NCBI GenBank assembly: GCA_949752745.1
Contig: OX457027.1
Coordinates: forward strand, 89,301,720 to 89,365,719
DNA length: 64,000 bases
Direction: 5' to 3'
From: Protula sp. h YS-2021
Taxonomy: Eukaryota; Annelida; Polychaeta; Sabellida; Serpulidae
Positions 48,282 to 56,200 of the stretch are shown in pieces (position 1 is the first letter of the stretch; each line of letters opens with the position of its first letter). Under the pieces are notes generated by a model. That model did not search any database and had not been told where the DNA came from. It worked only from the letters and a program-made list of their open reading frames with translations. The position numbers and the translations under genes are program-made.

Positions 48282-48614
48282 ATGGCGGACATGACACTGA
48301 GACAATATATTGTACAAAAAGCTTATTGTGAAGAAATGTTATCAGCTGTAAAAAAGTTTGCATATTTAGTCTGTCCTGCTTGTCAACATGAAGAGTGTCA
48401 AGAACATACTTGTCATTTTGCATCTGTTTATACATATTGGAATGAAGCTAAATATTACATGCATTTAGATAAAGTGTTAGAGAATGCAAATCAACGTTGT
48501 GAGAAATATGGTGTAGATGCTATTACATTGGATGAACTCAGTCATTGGTTAGTGTTCATTGAAGACCAATGGTCTCCAGTGATTCATACCATTGTATCTA
48601 TACTTGATTTGTAA
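48282..48614 (+). CDS. Small Cys-containing helical protein, family member 3
   Basis: Start set at the ATG at 48282 (ATAATGGCGG); the longer frame begins at a GTG. 110 residues with a CPAC and HEEC-x-EHTCH cluster that could bind zinc, then a helical part (YWNEAKYY, NQRCEKYGV, LDELSHW) resembling the products of 46035 and 47223 by pattern. Function unknown. It is followed by about 80 nt of TTAGTTATAAATACAT repeats and then the integrase promoter. Confidence 0.5.
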   Translation: MADMTLRQYIVQKAYCEEMLSAVKKFAYLVCPACQHEECQEHTCHFASVYTYWNEAKYYMHLDKVLENANQRCEKYGVDAITLDELSHWLVFIEDQWSPVIHTIVSILDL

Positions 48615-48696
48615 ATATATGTCAGTTATAAATACATGTTAGTTATAAATACATATTAGTTAAGTTACTATGTTAGTTAAGTGATGATGGTTGAGT

Positions 48697-48704
48697 TATA
48701 AAAT
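48697..48704 (+). promoter_or_regulatory. TATA box of the integrase-ATPase cluster
   Basis: TATAAAAT, 45 nt before the integrase ATG at 48742. It is the only obvious TATA box before the run of overlapping frames that extends to 51390. Confidence 0.5.
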
Positions 48705-48741
48705 AAAAGCTGTTCTGTTGAGAAGGTGGTTTTCATTCATC

Positions 48742-49374
48742 ATGTCGACGTGGAAAGACTACTTGACCAATATTTACTTCAAACCTGGACAGCCTGGAGC
48801 ATTTGCTGGTCCTTACAAACTGTATCACATCTTAAGAAAACATAATCAAGCAGTCACACAGTCACAAGTGAAGAAATGGCTACAGGATCAAGATGCTTTC
48901 AGTTTACTCCAACCTGTCAAATACAGGTTCAAAAGACAACGTGTCATTACACGTGGTATTGATGACATGTGGGATATTGACTTGGCTGATATGGGAAACA
49001 TAGCTCCCTATAATGATGACATACGCTTTTTACTCATTGTCATTGATGTGTTTTCCAAATATGTCTGGGTACAGCCAATACCTAATAAATCACATACCAG
49101 CGTCATACAAGCTTTCCAAAAGATTTTTCATGACACACGACGAAGACCGCGAACTCTAAGGTCTGATAAAGGAACAGAATTTAAAAACAGATGGGTAAAA
49201 GCATTTTTGAAGAAAGAAGGCATTCATGCTTATACCACAAAGAATGAAACCAAAGCCAACTTTGCTGAAAGAGTCATTCGTACTCTAAAGGGAATGATGT
49301 ATCGGTATTTTCTACATAATCAAACTTACCGTTACTTAGACATTCTTCCAGACTTGGTGTACAATTACAAATAG
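48742..49374 (+). CDS. Retrovirus-type integrase, catalytic part (frame stops early)
   Basis: Start at ATG 48742; the longer frame starts at TTG before the TATA box. 210 residues. The N-terminal helix-turn-helix-like region (YLTNIYFKPGQPGAF, QVKKWLQDQ) is followed by an rve core with Asp in WDIDLADM (about residue 80), Asp in LRSDKGTEF (142) and Glu in NFAERVIRTLK (176). This is the D,D-35-E triad that joins element ends to target DNA. The family is the one often annotated in animals as F54H12.3-like transposon integrase. The frame ends at TAG 49372-49374, inside the conserved segment just after LPDLVYNY. The sequence continues one frame over, so this is a one-base disruption rather than the natural end. 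Confidence 0.88.
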   Translation: MSTWKDYLTNIYFKPGQPGAFAGPYKLYHILRKHNQAVTQSQVKKWLQDQDAFSLLQPVKYRFKRQRVITRGIDDMWDIDLADMGNIAPYNDDIRFLLIVIDVFSKYVWVQPIPNKSHTSVIQAFQKIFHDTRRRPRTLRSDKGTEFKNRWVKAFLKKEGIHAYTTKNETKANFAERVIRTLKGMMYRYFLHNQTYRYLDILPDLVYNYK

Positions 49375-49843
49375 ACCTCATGGTTCTCTTCCTAATAAAT
49401 ATGCTCCAGCCGAGATTCGTAAAGACAATGAATCAAAAGTGTGGAAGTATATGTATGTCGACAAACTGAAATTGAAACCGAAGAAGAAGAAGAAGAAGTA
49501 CAAATTTAACATTGGTGATCATGTTCGCATTTCTCACATTAAATATGTGTTTCAACGCGATTATCACATCAAATGGACGCAAGAAGTCTTCATTGTCACA
49601 CATCGTTGTAAGAAGCAAGGAATACATTTATATCGTGTGAAAGACTTTTTAGACGAAGATATTGATGGTCATTTCTATGAAGAAGAACTGCAGAAAGTGA
49701 CCAAAGATATTGAATCTATTTATAGAATTGAAAAAGTCTTGAAAACACGTAAAAGACGAGGTGTGAAAGAATTATTTGTCAAGTGGTTAGGTTGGCCAAA
49801 CAAGTTTAACAGTTGGGTGAAAGAAACAGACATTCAACAATGA
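49373..49843 (+). CDS. Integrase C-terminal part with chromodomain (shifted frame)
   Basis: This frame continues the integrase after a one-base shift near the AAA at 49369-49371. It has the segment leading from the core (PHGSLPNKYAPAEI), a basic linker of Lys repeats, a small beta-barrel-like region (KFNIGDHVRISHIK) and a chromodomain at the C-terminus (IYRIEKVLKTRKRRG, ELFVKWLGWP, SWV). Chromodomain tails on integrases steer insertion to modified histones. The first in-frame ATG is at 49451, so alone it would lack the first quarter. It ends TGA at 49841-49843, overlapping the next ATG. The break may be a disabling mutation, a sequencing error in an A run, or +1 frameshifting. Confidence 0.75.
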   Translation, partial: RPHGSLPNKYAPAEIRKDNESKVWKYMYVDKLKLKPKKKKKKYKFNIGDHVRISHIKYVFQRDYHIKWTQEVFIVTHRCKKQGIHLYRVKDFLDEDIDGHFYEEELQKVTKDIESIYRIEKVLKTRKRRGVKELFVKWLGWPNKFNSWVKETDIQQ

Positions 49844-50499
49844 AGCATCCATTTACATGTTTAGTCTCTGGACCTACAGGCAGTGGCAAAACGTCTCTGG
49901 TGAAGGAAATTCTAGAACAAAAGTTGATTAAACCCTCTCCAAAAAGCATTTTATGGCTCTATGCAGCAGATCAGCCTTTGTACAAGGGAATGAAAGGTGT
50001 GGAATTTTACCAAGGCATTCCAGATGACATTGAAGAGCGTTTTAACCCGAAGAAACCAAACTTACTTATCATTGATGACTTAATGACGAAATGTCATAGT
50101 GATGAGCGTATGACACGTCTCTTTAGTGTTGGCAGCAGTCATCAAAATCTAAGCATTATCTTTATTGTACATAATTTATTCCATCATGGGAAAGAGATGC
50201 GAAATATTAGTTTGAATACACATTATATTATTCTGTTTAAAAATCCGAGAGACAGTCAACAAATTAGTACATTGGCGCGGCAAATGTATCCTGGAAGATC
50301 TCAATTTCTCATAGAAGCCTATCAAGATGCTACTAGCAAACCTCATGGTTATTTATTCATTGATTTAAAACCAAAGACAAATGATCAACTACGTATTCGT
50401 ACGGGCATTTTACCAAAAGATACACATTATGTATATATTGATAAAGCAGTGTATGAACAAGAACCAACTCATTTGACCATTCGCAGTCAAGATGTCTAA
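49840..50499 (+). CDS. A32/FtsK-HerA-type packaging ATPase
   Basis: Start at 49840, where ATGA overlaps the preceding stop; the longer frame has no better start. 219 residues. Walker A is GPTGSGKT (11-18) and Walker B LLIIDDL (75-81), followed by SIIFIVHNLFH, equivalent to the sensor strand of A32-like ATPases. In Polintons and related DNA viruses this enzyme pumps the genome into the capsid. Its retention is odd because no capsid protein gene is visible in the element. Overlaps the next frame by 8 nt. Confidence 0.88.
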   Translation: MKHPFTCLVSGPTGSGKTSLVKEILEQKLIKPSPKSILWLYAADQPLYKGMKGVEFYQGIPDDIEERFNPKKPNLLIIDDLMTKCHSDERMTRLFSVGSSHQNLSIIFIVHNLFHHGKEMRNISLNTHYIILFKNPRDSQQISTLARQMYPGRSQFLIEAYQDATSKPHGYLFIDLKPKTNDQLRIRTGILPKDTHYVYIDKAVYEQEPTHLTIRSQDV

Positions 50500-50818
50500 A
50501 CGTATTCGAGCGAACCAACCGTTTCTTCACTTGCTTGCACGCAGTGGACCTAAACGACGTAAATCCTTGCTACAGCAAGCTACAAAGGAGGAATTAACAA
50601 GCTTGTTTGAAATTTGTTTGAATATATTGCAAGGACATTTACCCTTAAGCTCAAAACGGTTTAAGGAATTTAAACGTGAACGTCATACGCTTCGTACTCT
50701 AGCAGATAAGAAGATATCCCTTCGACGAAAAAAGAAGTTGATTAATCAGAAAGGAGGATTCATTGGAGTTATTGCTAGATTGGCATTACCTTTGTTAGCC
50801 AAACTGCTGCTAAAATGA
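50492..50818 (+). CDS. Small basic protein with hydrophobic C-terminus, Polinton-associated
   Basis: 108 residues, very Lys/Arg-rich (PKRRKSLLQQA, KRFKEFKRERH, LRRKKKLINQ) ending in GGFIGVIARLALPLLAKLLL, an amphipathic or membrane-active helix. From memory, small proteins with the same plan (KRRK start, ICLNVLKG-type middle, basic stretch, GGF tail) accompany F54H12.3-type integrases in invertebrate Polintons/adintoviruses and are thought to be virion core or pX-like proteins. Begins 8 nt before the ATPase stop and ends overlapping the next start. Confidence 0.65.
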   Translation: MSKRIRANQPFLHLLARSGPKRRKSLLQQATKEELTSLFEICLNILQGHLPLSSKRFKEFKRERHTLRTLADKKISLRRKKKLINQKGGFIGVIARLALPLLAKLLLK

Positions 50819-51390
50819 AACATACGATGAAAATGGTCCTCATTCCTGAATATGAATACAAACTGTTATTAGAAAAGAAACATGATGGTGAAATCAAAAC
50901 AAAAGTGAATAAACTTTTACGTGGGAAGCGAACGCGTGAAAAGGTTATTGAAATGTCTCAACTTCTTGGTCGTCATTTACGAACAAGTCAGTCTAGGCAG
51001 CAAAAGCCCTCATCATCATCACCACCTGAAAAGCCAGAAAAGTTATTTTTAAGTCATTTTCAACCTATCTATCATGGAAAAGTACTACAACTTTTAGCCG
51101 AACTGAAGAAACATGGTGTAAAATGGACAGAGAAGAATGAACTTGTGTTGAAAACGGGCGATATTATAGCAAATTCCAACATGGTTGATTTGATGAAAGA
51201 AGCATTGGTGGCGACAAGAAGAAAAGAACGAGCCATACCACCATATGGCTGGCATCCGTTTATCCAGGAAATTGTAGATGCTAATATTCCAAAAACAATG
51301 TTTAGTAAAAAGACCACTCGTGACGACATTACAAAAGAAATGAAACAACGTCAACAAAGACAGTTTCCTGAAGGATGGGAAAATTTTTAA
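50815..51390 (+). CDS. Conserved Polinton-associated protein of unknown function
   Basis: 191 residues. Start ATG 50815 overlaps the previous TGA (ATGA). N-terminal MVLIPEYEYKLLLEKK, a Ser/Pro linker (SSSSPPEKPEK), then a C-terminal domain with GVKWTEKNELVLKTGDIIAN, SNMVDLMKEALVATRR and PPYGWHPFIQEI. I recall proteins of this plan next to the small basic protein in related invertebrate elements, without an assigned function. It is the last gene of the plus-strand block. Confidence 0.6.
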   Translation: MKHTMKMVLIPEYEYKLLLEKKHDGEIKTKVNKLLRGKRTREKVIEMSQLLGRHLRTSQSRQQKPSSSSPPEKPEKLFLSHFQPIYHGKVLQLLAELKKHGVKWTEKNELVLKTGDIIANSNMVDLMKEALVATRRKERAIPPYGWHPFIQEIVDANIPKTMFSKKTTRDDITKEMKQRQQRQFPEGWENF

Positions 51391-51837
51391 CATGGCTGAA
51401 AGAGCTATGTTGTTGTTGTTATATTAGTTAAGTTGTTGTTGTTATATTAGTTAAGTTGTTGTTGTTGTTATATTAGTTAAGTTGTTGTTGTTAAATAAAA
51501 CAAACCAAGTTTTCAAACAACTGTCTTGTTTATTGTGTTCTATTTACAAAGTTTACAAACACTATTTACAAACTCTTAACTACAAACGCTATTTACACTA
51601 TTTACAAATTCTTAACTACAAATTCTATTTACACTATTTACAAACTTTTATTTACAAATTCTATTTACACTATTTACAAACTTTTATTTACAAAGTTATC
51701 AAACACTATTTACAAATTCTTAACTACAAAGTCTATTTACACTATTTACAAACTTTTATTTACACTATTTACACTATTTACAAAATTCTTAACTACAAAC
51801 TCTTAACTACAAAGTCTGTTTACAAAGTTTACAAAGT
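51391..51837. repeat. Convergent 3' ends: TTG and TTTACAAA repeats, poly-A signals
   Basis: Four near-identical GTTGTTGTTATATTAGTTAA units (51408-51490) are followed by AATAAA at 51494-51499, the likely poly-A signal of the plus block. Then ten or more imperfect units of TATTTACACTATTTACAAAC with CTTAACTACAAA run to 51845. On the minus strand these contain AATAAA (for example near 51647-51652), probably ending the minus block. The 142-residue open frame here is a repeat artefact. Confidence 0.7.
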
Positions 51838-52218
51838 CTATTTACAATCACATTCATTTTTCAATACATTCATCAATGTATGCCATTCATTAGAATCTAA
51901 ATTGATATAGGTATCATAGACATTACATCCGTGTTTGTAAATGCTATGAAAGCTCACATAACACACATCACCAAACTTTATCACTTTCACAGTTACATGT
52001 TCAGACAGTTTCAGTTCATATCCTTCTTCTTCTTCTAAGTCAATGTCTATCACGCGCATAGGTTGTGACAGCTCAATGGATTTGGTACCCCGCATAAGCC
52101 ATATTTCTGTTTCTTTGAATTCAAGCGTCAGGTTCTTTCCAATCCAATGCTTGCAACAGCGCGTTCCATTCCACGGTGCTGAGGGTGATGATGTCGCAGT
52201 CTTCTGTAAGCTCGTCAT
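51838..52218 (-). CDS. PC4-like paralogue 4
   Basis: Start set at ATG 52218; the longer frame begins with TTG. 126 residues. The first about 35 codons overlap the end of the upstream gene (52121) in another frame, so the N-terminus is uncertain. The remainder follows the family pattern: NLTLEFKETEIWL, YELKLSEHVTVKV, VCYVSFHSI, then INLDSNEWHTLMNVL. The last block matches the terminal strand and helix of the PC4 fold. Probably a nucleic-acid-binding protein, by relation to 52855-53202. Confidence 0.5.
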   Translation of the reverse strand: MTSLQKTATSSPSAPWNGTRCCKHWIGKNLTLEFKETEIWLMRGTKSIELSQPMRVIDIDLEEEEGYELKLSEHVTVKVIKFGDVCYVSFHSIYKHGCNVYDTYINLDSNEWHTLMNVLKNECDCK

Positions 52219-52465
52219 ATTGGCGAAATTGTACAAACACGTCTAGACCGTTCTCAGTCACACGCACTTCTAATTCATTTGAGACTGCTAGGAGAAAGCC
52301 GGGTATTCTCAACTTGTCTAGATGATCCTTCAACACGGATTGGTCATCAAGTGATAGGACGAGATACTGTCCAAAATGTCGTAGCACAATATCATCACAT
52401 AAGTTTCTCATGTATGAGAATCCATATGTTATGGGTTCATAATCCAACACATAGTCGTCTTCCAT
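52121..52465 (-). CDS. PC4-like paralogue 3
   Basis: 114 residues, ATG at 52465 in good context (AAAGATGGAA), 5 nt after the previous stop. Family pattern: QYLVLSLDDQS, FLLAVSNELEVRV, LDVFVQFRQY, then IITLSTVEWNALLQAL. The region before it (YVLDYEPITYGFSYMRNL) is specific to this member. Third gene of a tightly packed minus-strand run without separate promoters. Confidence 0.55.
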   Translation of the reverse strand: MEDDYVLDYEPITYGFSYMRNLCDDIVLRHFGQYLVLSLDDQSVLKDHLDKLRIPGFLLAVSNELEVRVTENGLDVFVQFRQYDELTEDCDIITLSTVEWNALLQALDWKEPDA

Positions 52466-52470
52466 CTTTC

Positions 52471-52842
52471 TTATACTCGGATGATGTCGAACAGTGGATG
52501 CTGTATAGCTTCTAGGAATCGTAAGATTGCGCGCCAGTTCTTGATATCAAAGAAGATCAACTGTGCATAGGGTGTATCTGGCACAACTCCCTTATAATCC
52601 TTTGGATAATCCTGTAAAAGATTTCTACAGAATGTCACACGTATCTTAGAATCATATTCAGCCACCGTCACTTCCAGTTTATTTTCAAGTCTGCGTTTAA
52701 ACCCAGGTTCAAGCGGTATGTTTTTAAAGTCTTTCCACACTTCAGGTTTAAACCGATGATAACTTGTCTTAGAACCTAGTATCACTTCATTCCTATCATT
52801 GACAGTAAGGTAAGCACCACGGTTCAGCATGAGTGCATTCAT
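52471..52842 (-). CDS. PC4-like paralogue 2
   Basis: 123 residues, ATG at 52842, 12 nt after the previous stop. Family pattern: AYLTVNDRNEVIL, FKPEVWKDFK, KLEVTVAEYDSKIRVTF, then LIFFDIKNWRAILRFLEAI. The residues between the strand and final helix are extended compared with canonical PC4. Function inferred from relation to the neighbouring PC4-like gene. Confidence 0.55.
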   Translation of the reverse strand: MNALMLNRGAYLTVNDRNEVILGSKTSYHRFKPEVWKDFKNIPLEPGFKRRLENKLEVTVAEYDSKIRVTFCRNLLQDYPKDYKGVVPDTPYAQLIFFDIKNWRAILRFLEAIQHPLFDIIRV

Positions 52843-52854
52843 GTTTTTACCTTG

Positions 52855-53202
52855 TTATGACTTGTCGTCTTGTCTGCGAAGCCTTTTATCCACTTCTTTC
52901 ACCTGCTTCTTCAACATTTTCCATTCAGGTATTGTCAGCAAGATACCCTTTTTCGTAGGACGGTTTTTTCCAGTCCCCTCATCTCTCAGGTATTTGCGAA
53001 TGTTTACCACTCCTTCATTGCTTTGTTTCATAATCTTGATATACTTCCCATTGCCTAGAGAAAGCATTCCATCCCACGACTGTGGTGTTGGTACCGTCGT
53101 CTCCACTTTTAATTTCTTGATGGTATTGTCAGGATGTTTCACAGTCATGTCTTTGACTGTATCTGCAAGAGTATCCATATCCGTTGGTGCAGATCTTTTC
53201 AT
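52855..53202 (-). CDS. PC4/SUB1-like single-strand DNA-binding protein
   Basis: 115 residues. Residues about 46-108 match the PC4 (p15, SUB1) C-terminal domain closely: GNGKYIKIMKQ, GVVNIRKYLRDE, RPTKKGILLTIPEWKMLKKQ and a final basic helix. PC4 folds bind melted or single-stranded DNA as dimers and act in transcription and repair. The N-terminal about 45 residues are low in structure. Promoter: TATATAA at 53264-53258, which contains the polymerase stop codon, 56 nt upstream. It is first in a run of four related minus-strand genes and probably the ancestral member. Confidence 0.8.
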   Translation of the reverse strand: MKRSAPTDMDTLADTVKDMTVKHPDNTIKKLKVETTVPTPQSWDGMLSLGNGKYIKIMKQSNEGVVNIRKYLRDEGTGKNRPTKKGILLTIPEWKMLKKQVKEVDKRLRRQDDKS

Positions 53203-53257
53203 GTTGACGCTTCAGTGTTCACACCTCAACTAACTCTCAAGTTGAAGTGTCTCCCCC

Positions 53258-53264
53258 TTATATA
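53258..53264 (-). promoter_or_regulatory. TATA box of the PC4-like gene cluster, containing the polymerase stop codon
   Basis: TATATAAGGGG on the minus strand. The TAA at 53260-53258 ends the DNA polymerase frame, and the downstream ATG is at 53202. Confidence 0.55.
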
Positions 53265-56200
53265 CTGTAATGCCCATGCGCCAAAGTGGAATAGCCATCA
53301 CTCATCACATATCGCTTATCATCAAAGGGAGAGAGAGCCACTTTCCTCAACTTCTCCGAGAAAATCTGGTGGTCATGACTTCGAATGATGTGCCCTGTAG
53401 TCATCGTTTGCGTTTGGTTGAACAAACTGTCTCTATACTGCTGATGTTTCATCCGTCTTTGACACGCGCGAGTGATGCCTTTAGCCGTACGTTTTTCTTT
53501 CCCACCATATATCATACTATACATTTTCGGCCGAAGTCCAACAAACTCTTCAATGGGAATGCCCGCCGTCTCATCTTTCATTTTCCCAAGCACTTTCTTG
53601 TTCACGTTGGAATGCAGGAAATGATCTGGGGGATAGTCACTTGTGTCGAACAAGTCGGCATCTTCCTGCATGTCTTTGTAGATATCTTCCGTTTCTATGT
53701 CATAACATAGACTGTCGGTGTCGCTGAACAAGAGTTTGGCGTCGGGATACTTGGTCATGATGTAGTTGTAATGAAAGTGGAACATGAGCACTTTGCTGAG
53801 GTCGAGAATGGTGAACCCAACTTGAATGGGTTTATCCAGAAGCAGATCCACTTTGCGTAAATGTACCGCGGTCAAATCTTCGTTGAAAATTCTAAATTTG
53901 TGGAAGGAAGGTTTGGCCACAAGTTTCTTGAACCGCTTTTCCTGGTGAACAAGTTCTACATTGATGCGTTTTCTTACATTTTCCATGGTTTTGCCAAACA
54001 CCGAGTTGTTCATCAATTTGAAGAAGTCTTTCTCAAACGGGTTCTTGGCCAACTTTCTCTTTTCCGTGTTCAAGGAGATGTATTTTGCCAACCATTTGCT
54101 CTGTGCAAACATGATGGCACGGTGCACCTTCGTGACTTTCAATCCCAGTGAGACATATTGCTGTAAATTTCTATAATGAAGCACATATTTCTTCTTGTCA
54201 CACAAGTTGGGAATGAGCTTTTCACTAGGCTTGCTTTTCATGTCTAGATCTTTCCGTAGCTTCTGACTATGTTTTGACAATTCTCCCACTTTCACACATT
54301 TCCGTTCTGGAGCCACTGGGTAGTGATTATGATGATCATGAATTGAATATGGGTATTCCAAATCCACTTCTAAAATGTATCCAATCTCGTCATCTTCATC
54401 CACATCCATAAAGTCAATGGATTCTGGCTCGCTCACCCACATAAATCCACTTTGTGGCATGCTTTGTGACATAGCCCAGCCATACAAGTTGTTTGCATCC
54501 AGGTACGTCAAGTAGTTGGTTGGTTTCCTGGGATCGTAATCTGCTACGTAGGGGTTATTTGCTTTCGCATACTTGTGTGTGATGACAGATATTCCTCCAC
54601 GTAGACCTTGTTCAACCATTTGGTACATGTCAATGTCGTTGATCAATTCCAGTTTCACCTTTGTCGCTTTCAACATGGCGTCCCACGACAGTCCTGGCGC
54701 TGTATAGTAGTGAGCAGGATCTAATTCATACGTGTTGAGACATACGTGACGAAAGTTTTCAAACACGTCAGCCAGCAACAACACATCTGATTTCAGGTAT
54801 AGGTCATGGTATTCGCCAAATGTAGTACAGTGGAATGTCTCCCACACCTTCTGCGCATGCGCATAATCTTCATCGCTAATGTCTTCTTCACTGAGCAGAC
54901 TGTAAAACTTGTCCTTGAACGGCAGTTGTGTTTCAGCAAACTTGGATGGCTCATCCACGTAATCATAAGGGTACACTCCCTTTCTCAACAGTAACTCTTG
55001 TTGGTCACTATCGTGAATGTGTGACGTCATGTGATAAAAGTTGTCTTTCCCTTCTGCTGCCAGGTTGGAGACCAGCTTCTGTAGAGAAGTACTCATGAAC
55101 TGAAAGCTGTCTGTAAATTTCAGATTGCTCATGGTGAATGCAATATATTTCTCAACGGTGTTGGGAATGACTGTAATGGTCTCATTTTTGAACTTTCCAA
55201 TTTCTTCCATGATTAAATGACTGTCATAGCCTCGTAAATTGTGGAAAAAGACAGGAATGATGAAAGAATCTTCAACATCCTGCTTATCCTTTCGAAATCG
55301 AAATTGTAAATTGCATTGACTATGTGCAGCTCCGCGGTATTTGCCATTGATATGATCATGATCTCTCACACGATCTGCTCCTAGAGGCTCATGACAAATG
55401 TAGCAATCTGTGGCGTTCTTATAATGCTCTTCATCTTCATGAGTCATCACCATTTTCTTTGGCTGTAGCAAGCCATGCACAATACGATCACGCTCATTCA
55501 CCATATGGTCTAAAAAGACTTTCACGGCATTATCGCCTCGATATACGACTGGAGCGCGTGTCTCATACTGGCTGACAACCACATAGGCAAAACTGTTTGG
55601 ACGATGATGCTGATACTTGTCTCCTTCATGCTTTTTCGTGAAACATTCAAAGTCTGCATAAATCACAAACGGCGCTCGCTGTTGTTTGGCTACATTCTTG
55701 AACTTGATGAAGGGTTCCTTGGGGAATGATAAACGTTGTGCGCCATGCTTGCCACACACTTCACGATGCTTGTCTAAAAGATCTTGTCGCATAAACCCAT
55801 GAAGACAGTTGAAACAATAAAATATTGCATTCTGACGCTTTGTTCGATAAGCCATCAGTCTGCTGAAATTCTTGATGAGGCAATAATGTCTTGTCTTGTC
55901 ATTGCTAATCAAAAGCAAGTTGATTTCTCTCGCACTGGTGTTTCGGCTGAGTTGTATGGGAACAACGACATCATGTTCATATCCAAACACGTTAATGGAC
56001 GCATCATTCTCCTTTTCAAACTTTGGAATGTCTGTAATCGGTGTTGGAAATGTCATGCCTTCCACCTTCAATTCGTTCTCAAATGCTTTGTATTGATGCA
56101 CACGCTGTGGGTTGTTTGTTGAAGGGTGAAGGTGAGCCAGTACAGACCATAAGAAACATTTGTTGTCTTTATTCTGAATGTTTAACACCGCCTTTGTACT

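Noticed and set aside
51482..51910. 142-codon plus-strand frame rich in YLHYLQT
   Set aside because: Translation of the TTTACAAA-type repeats between the convergent gene blocks.
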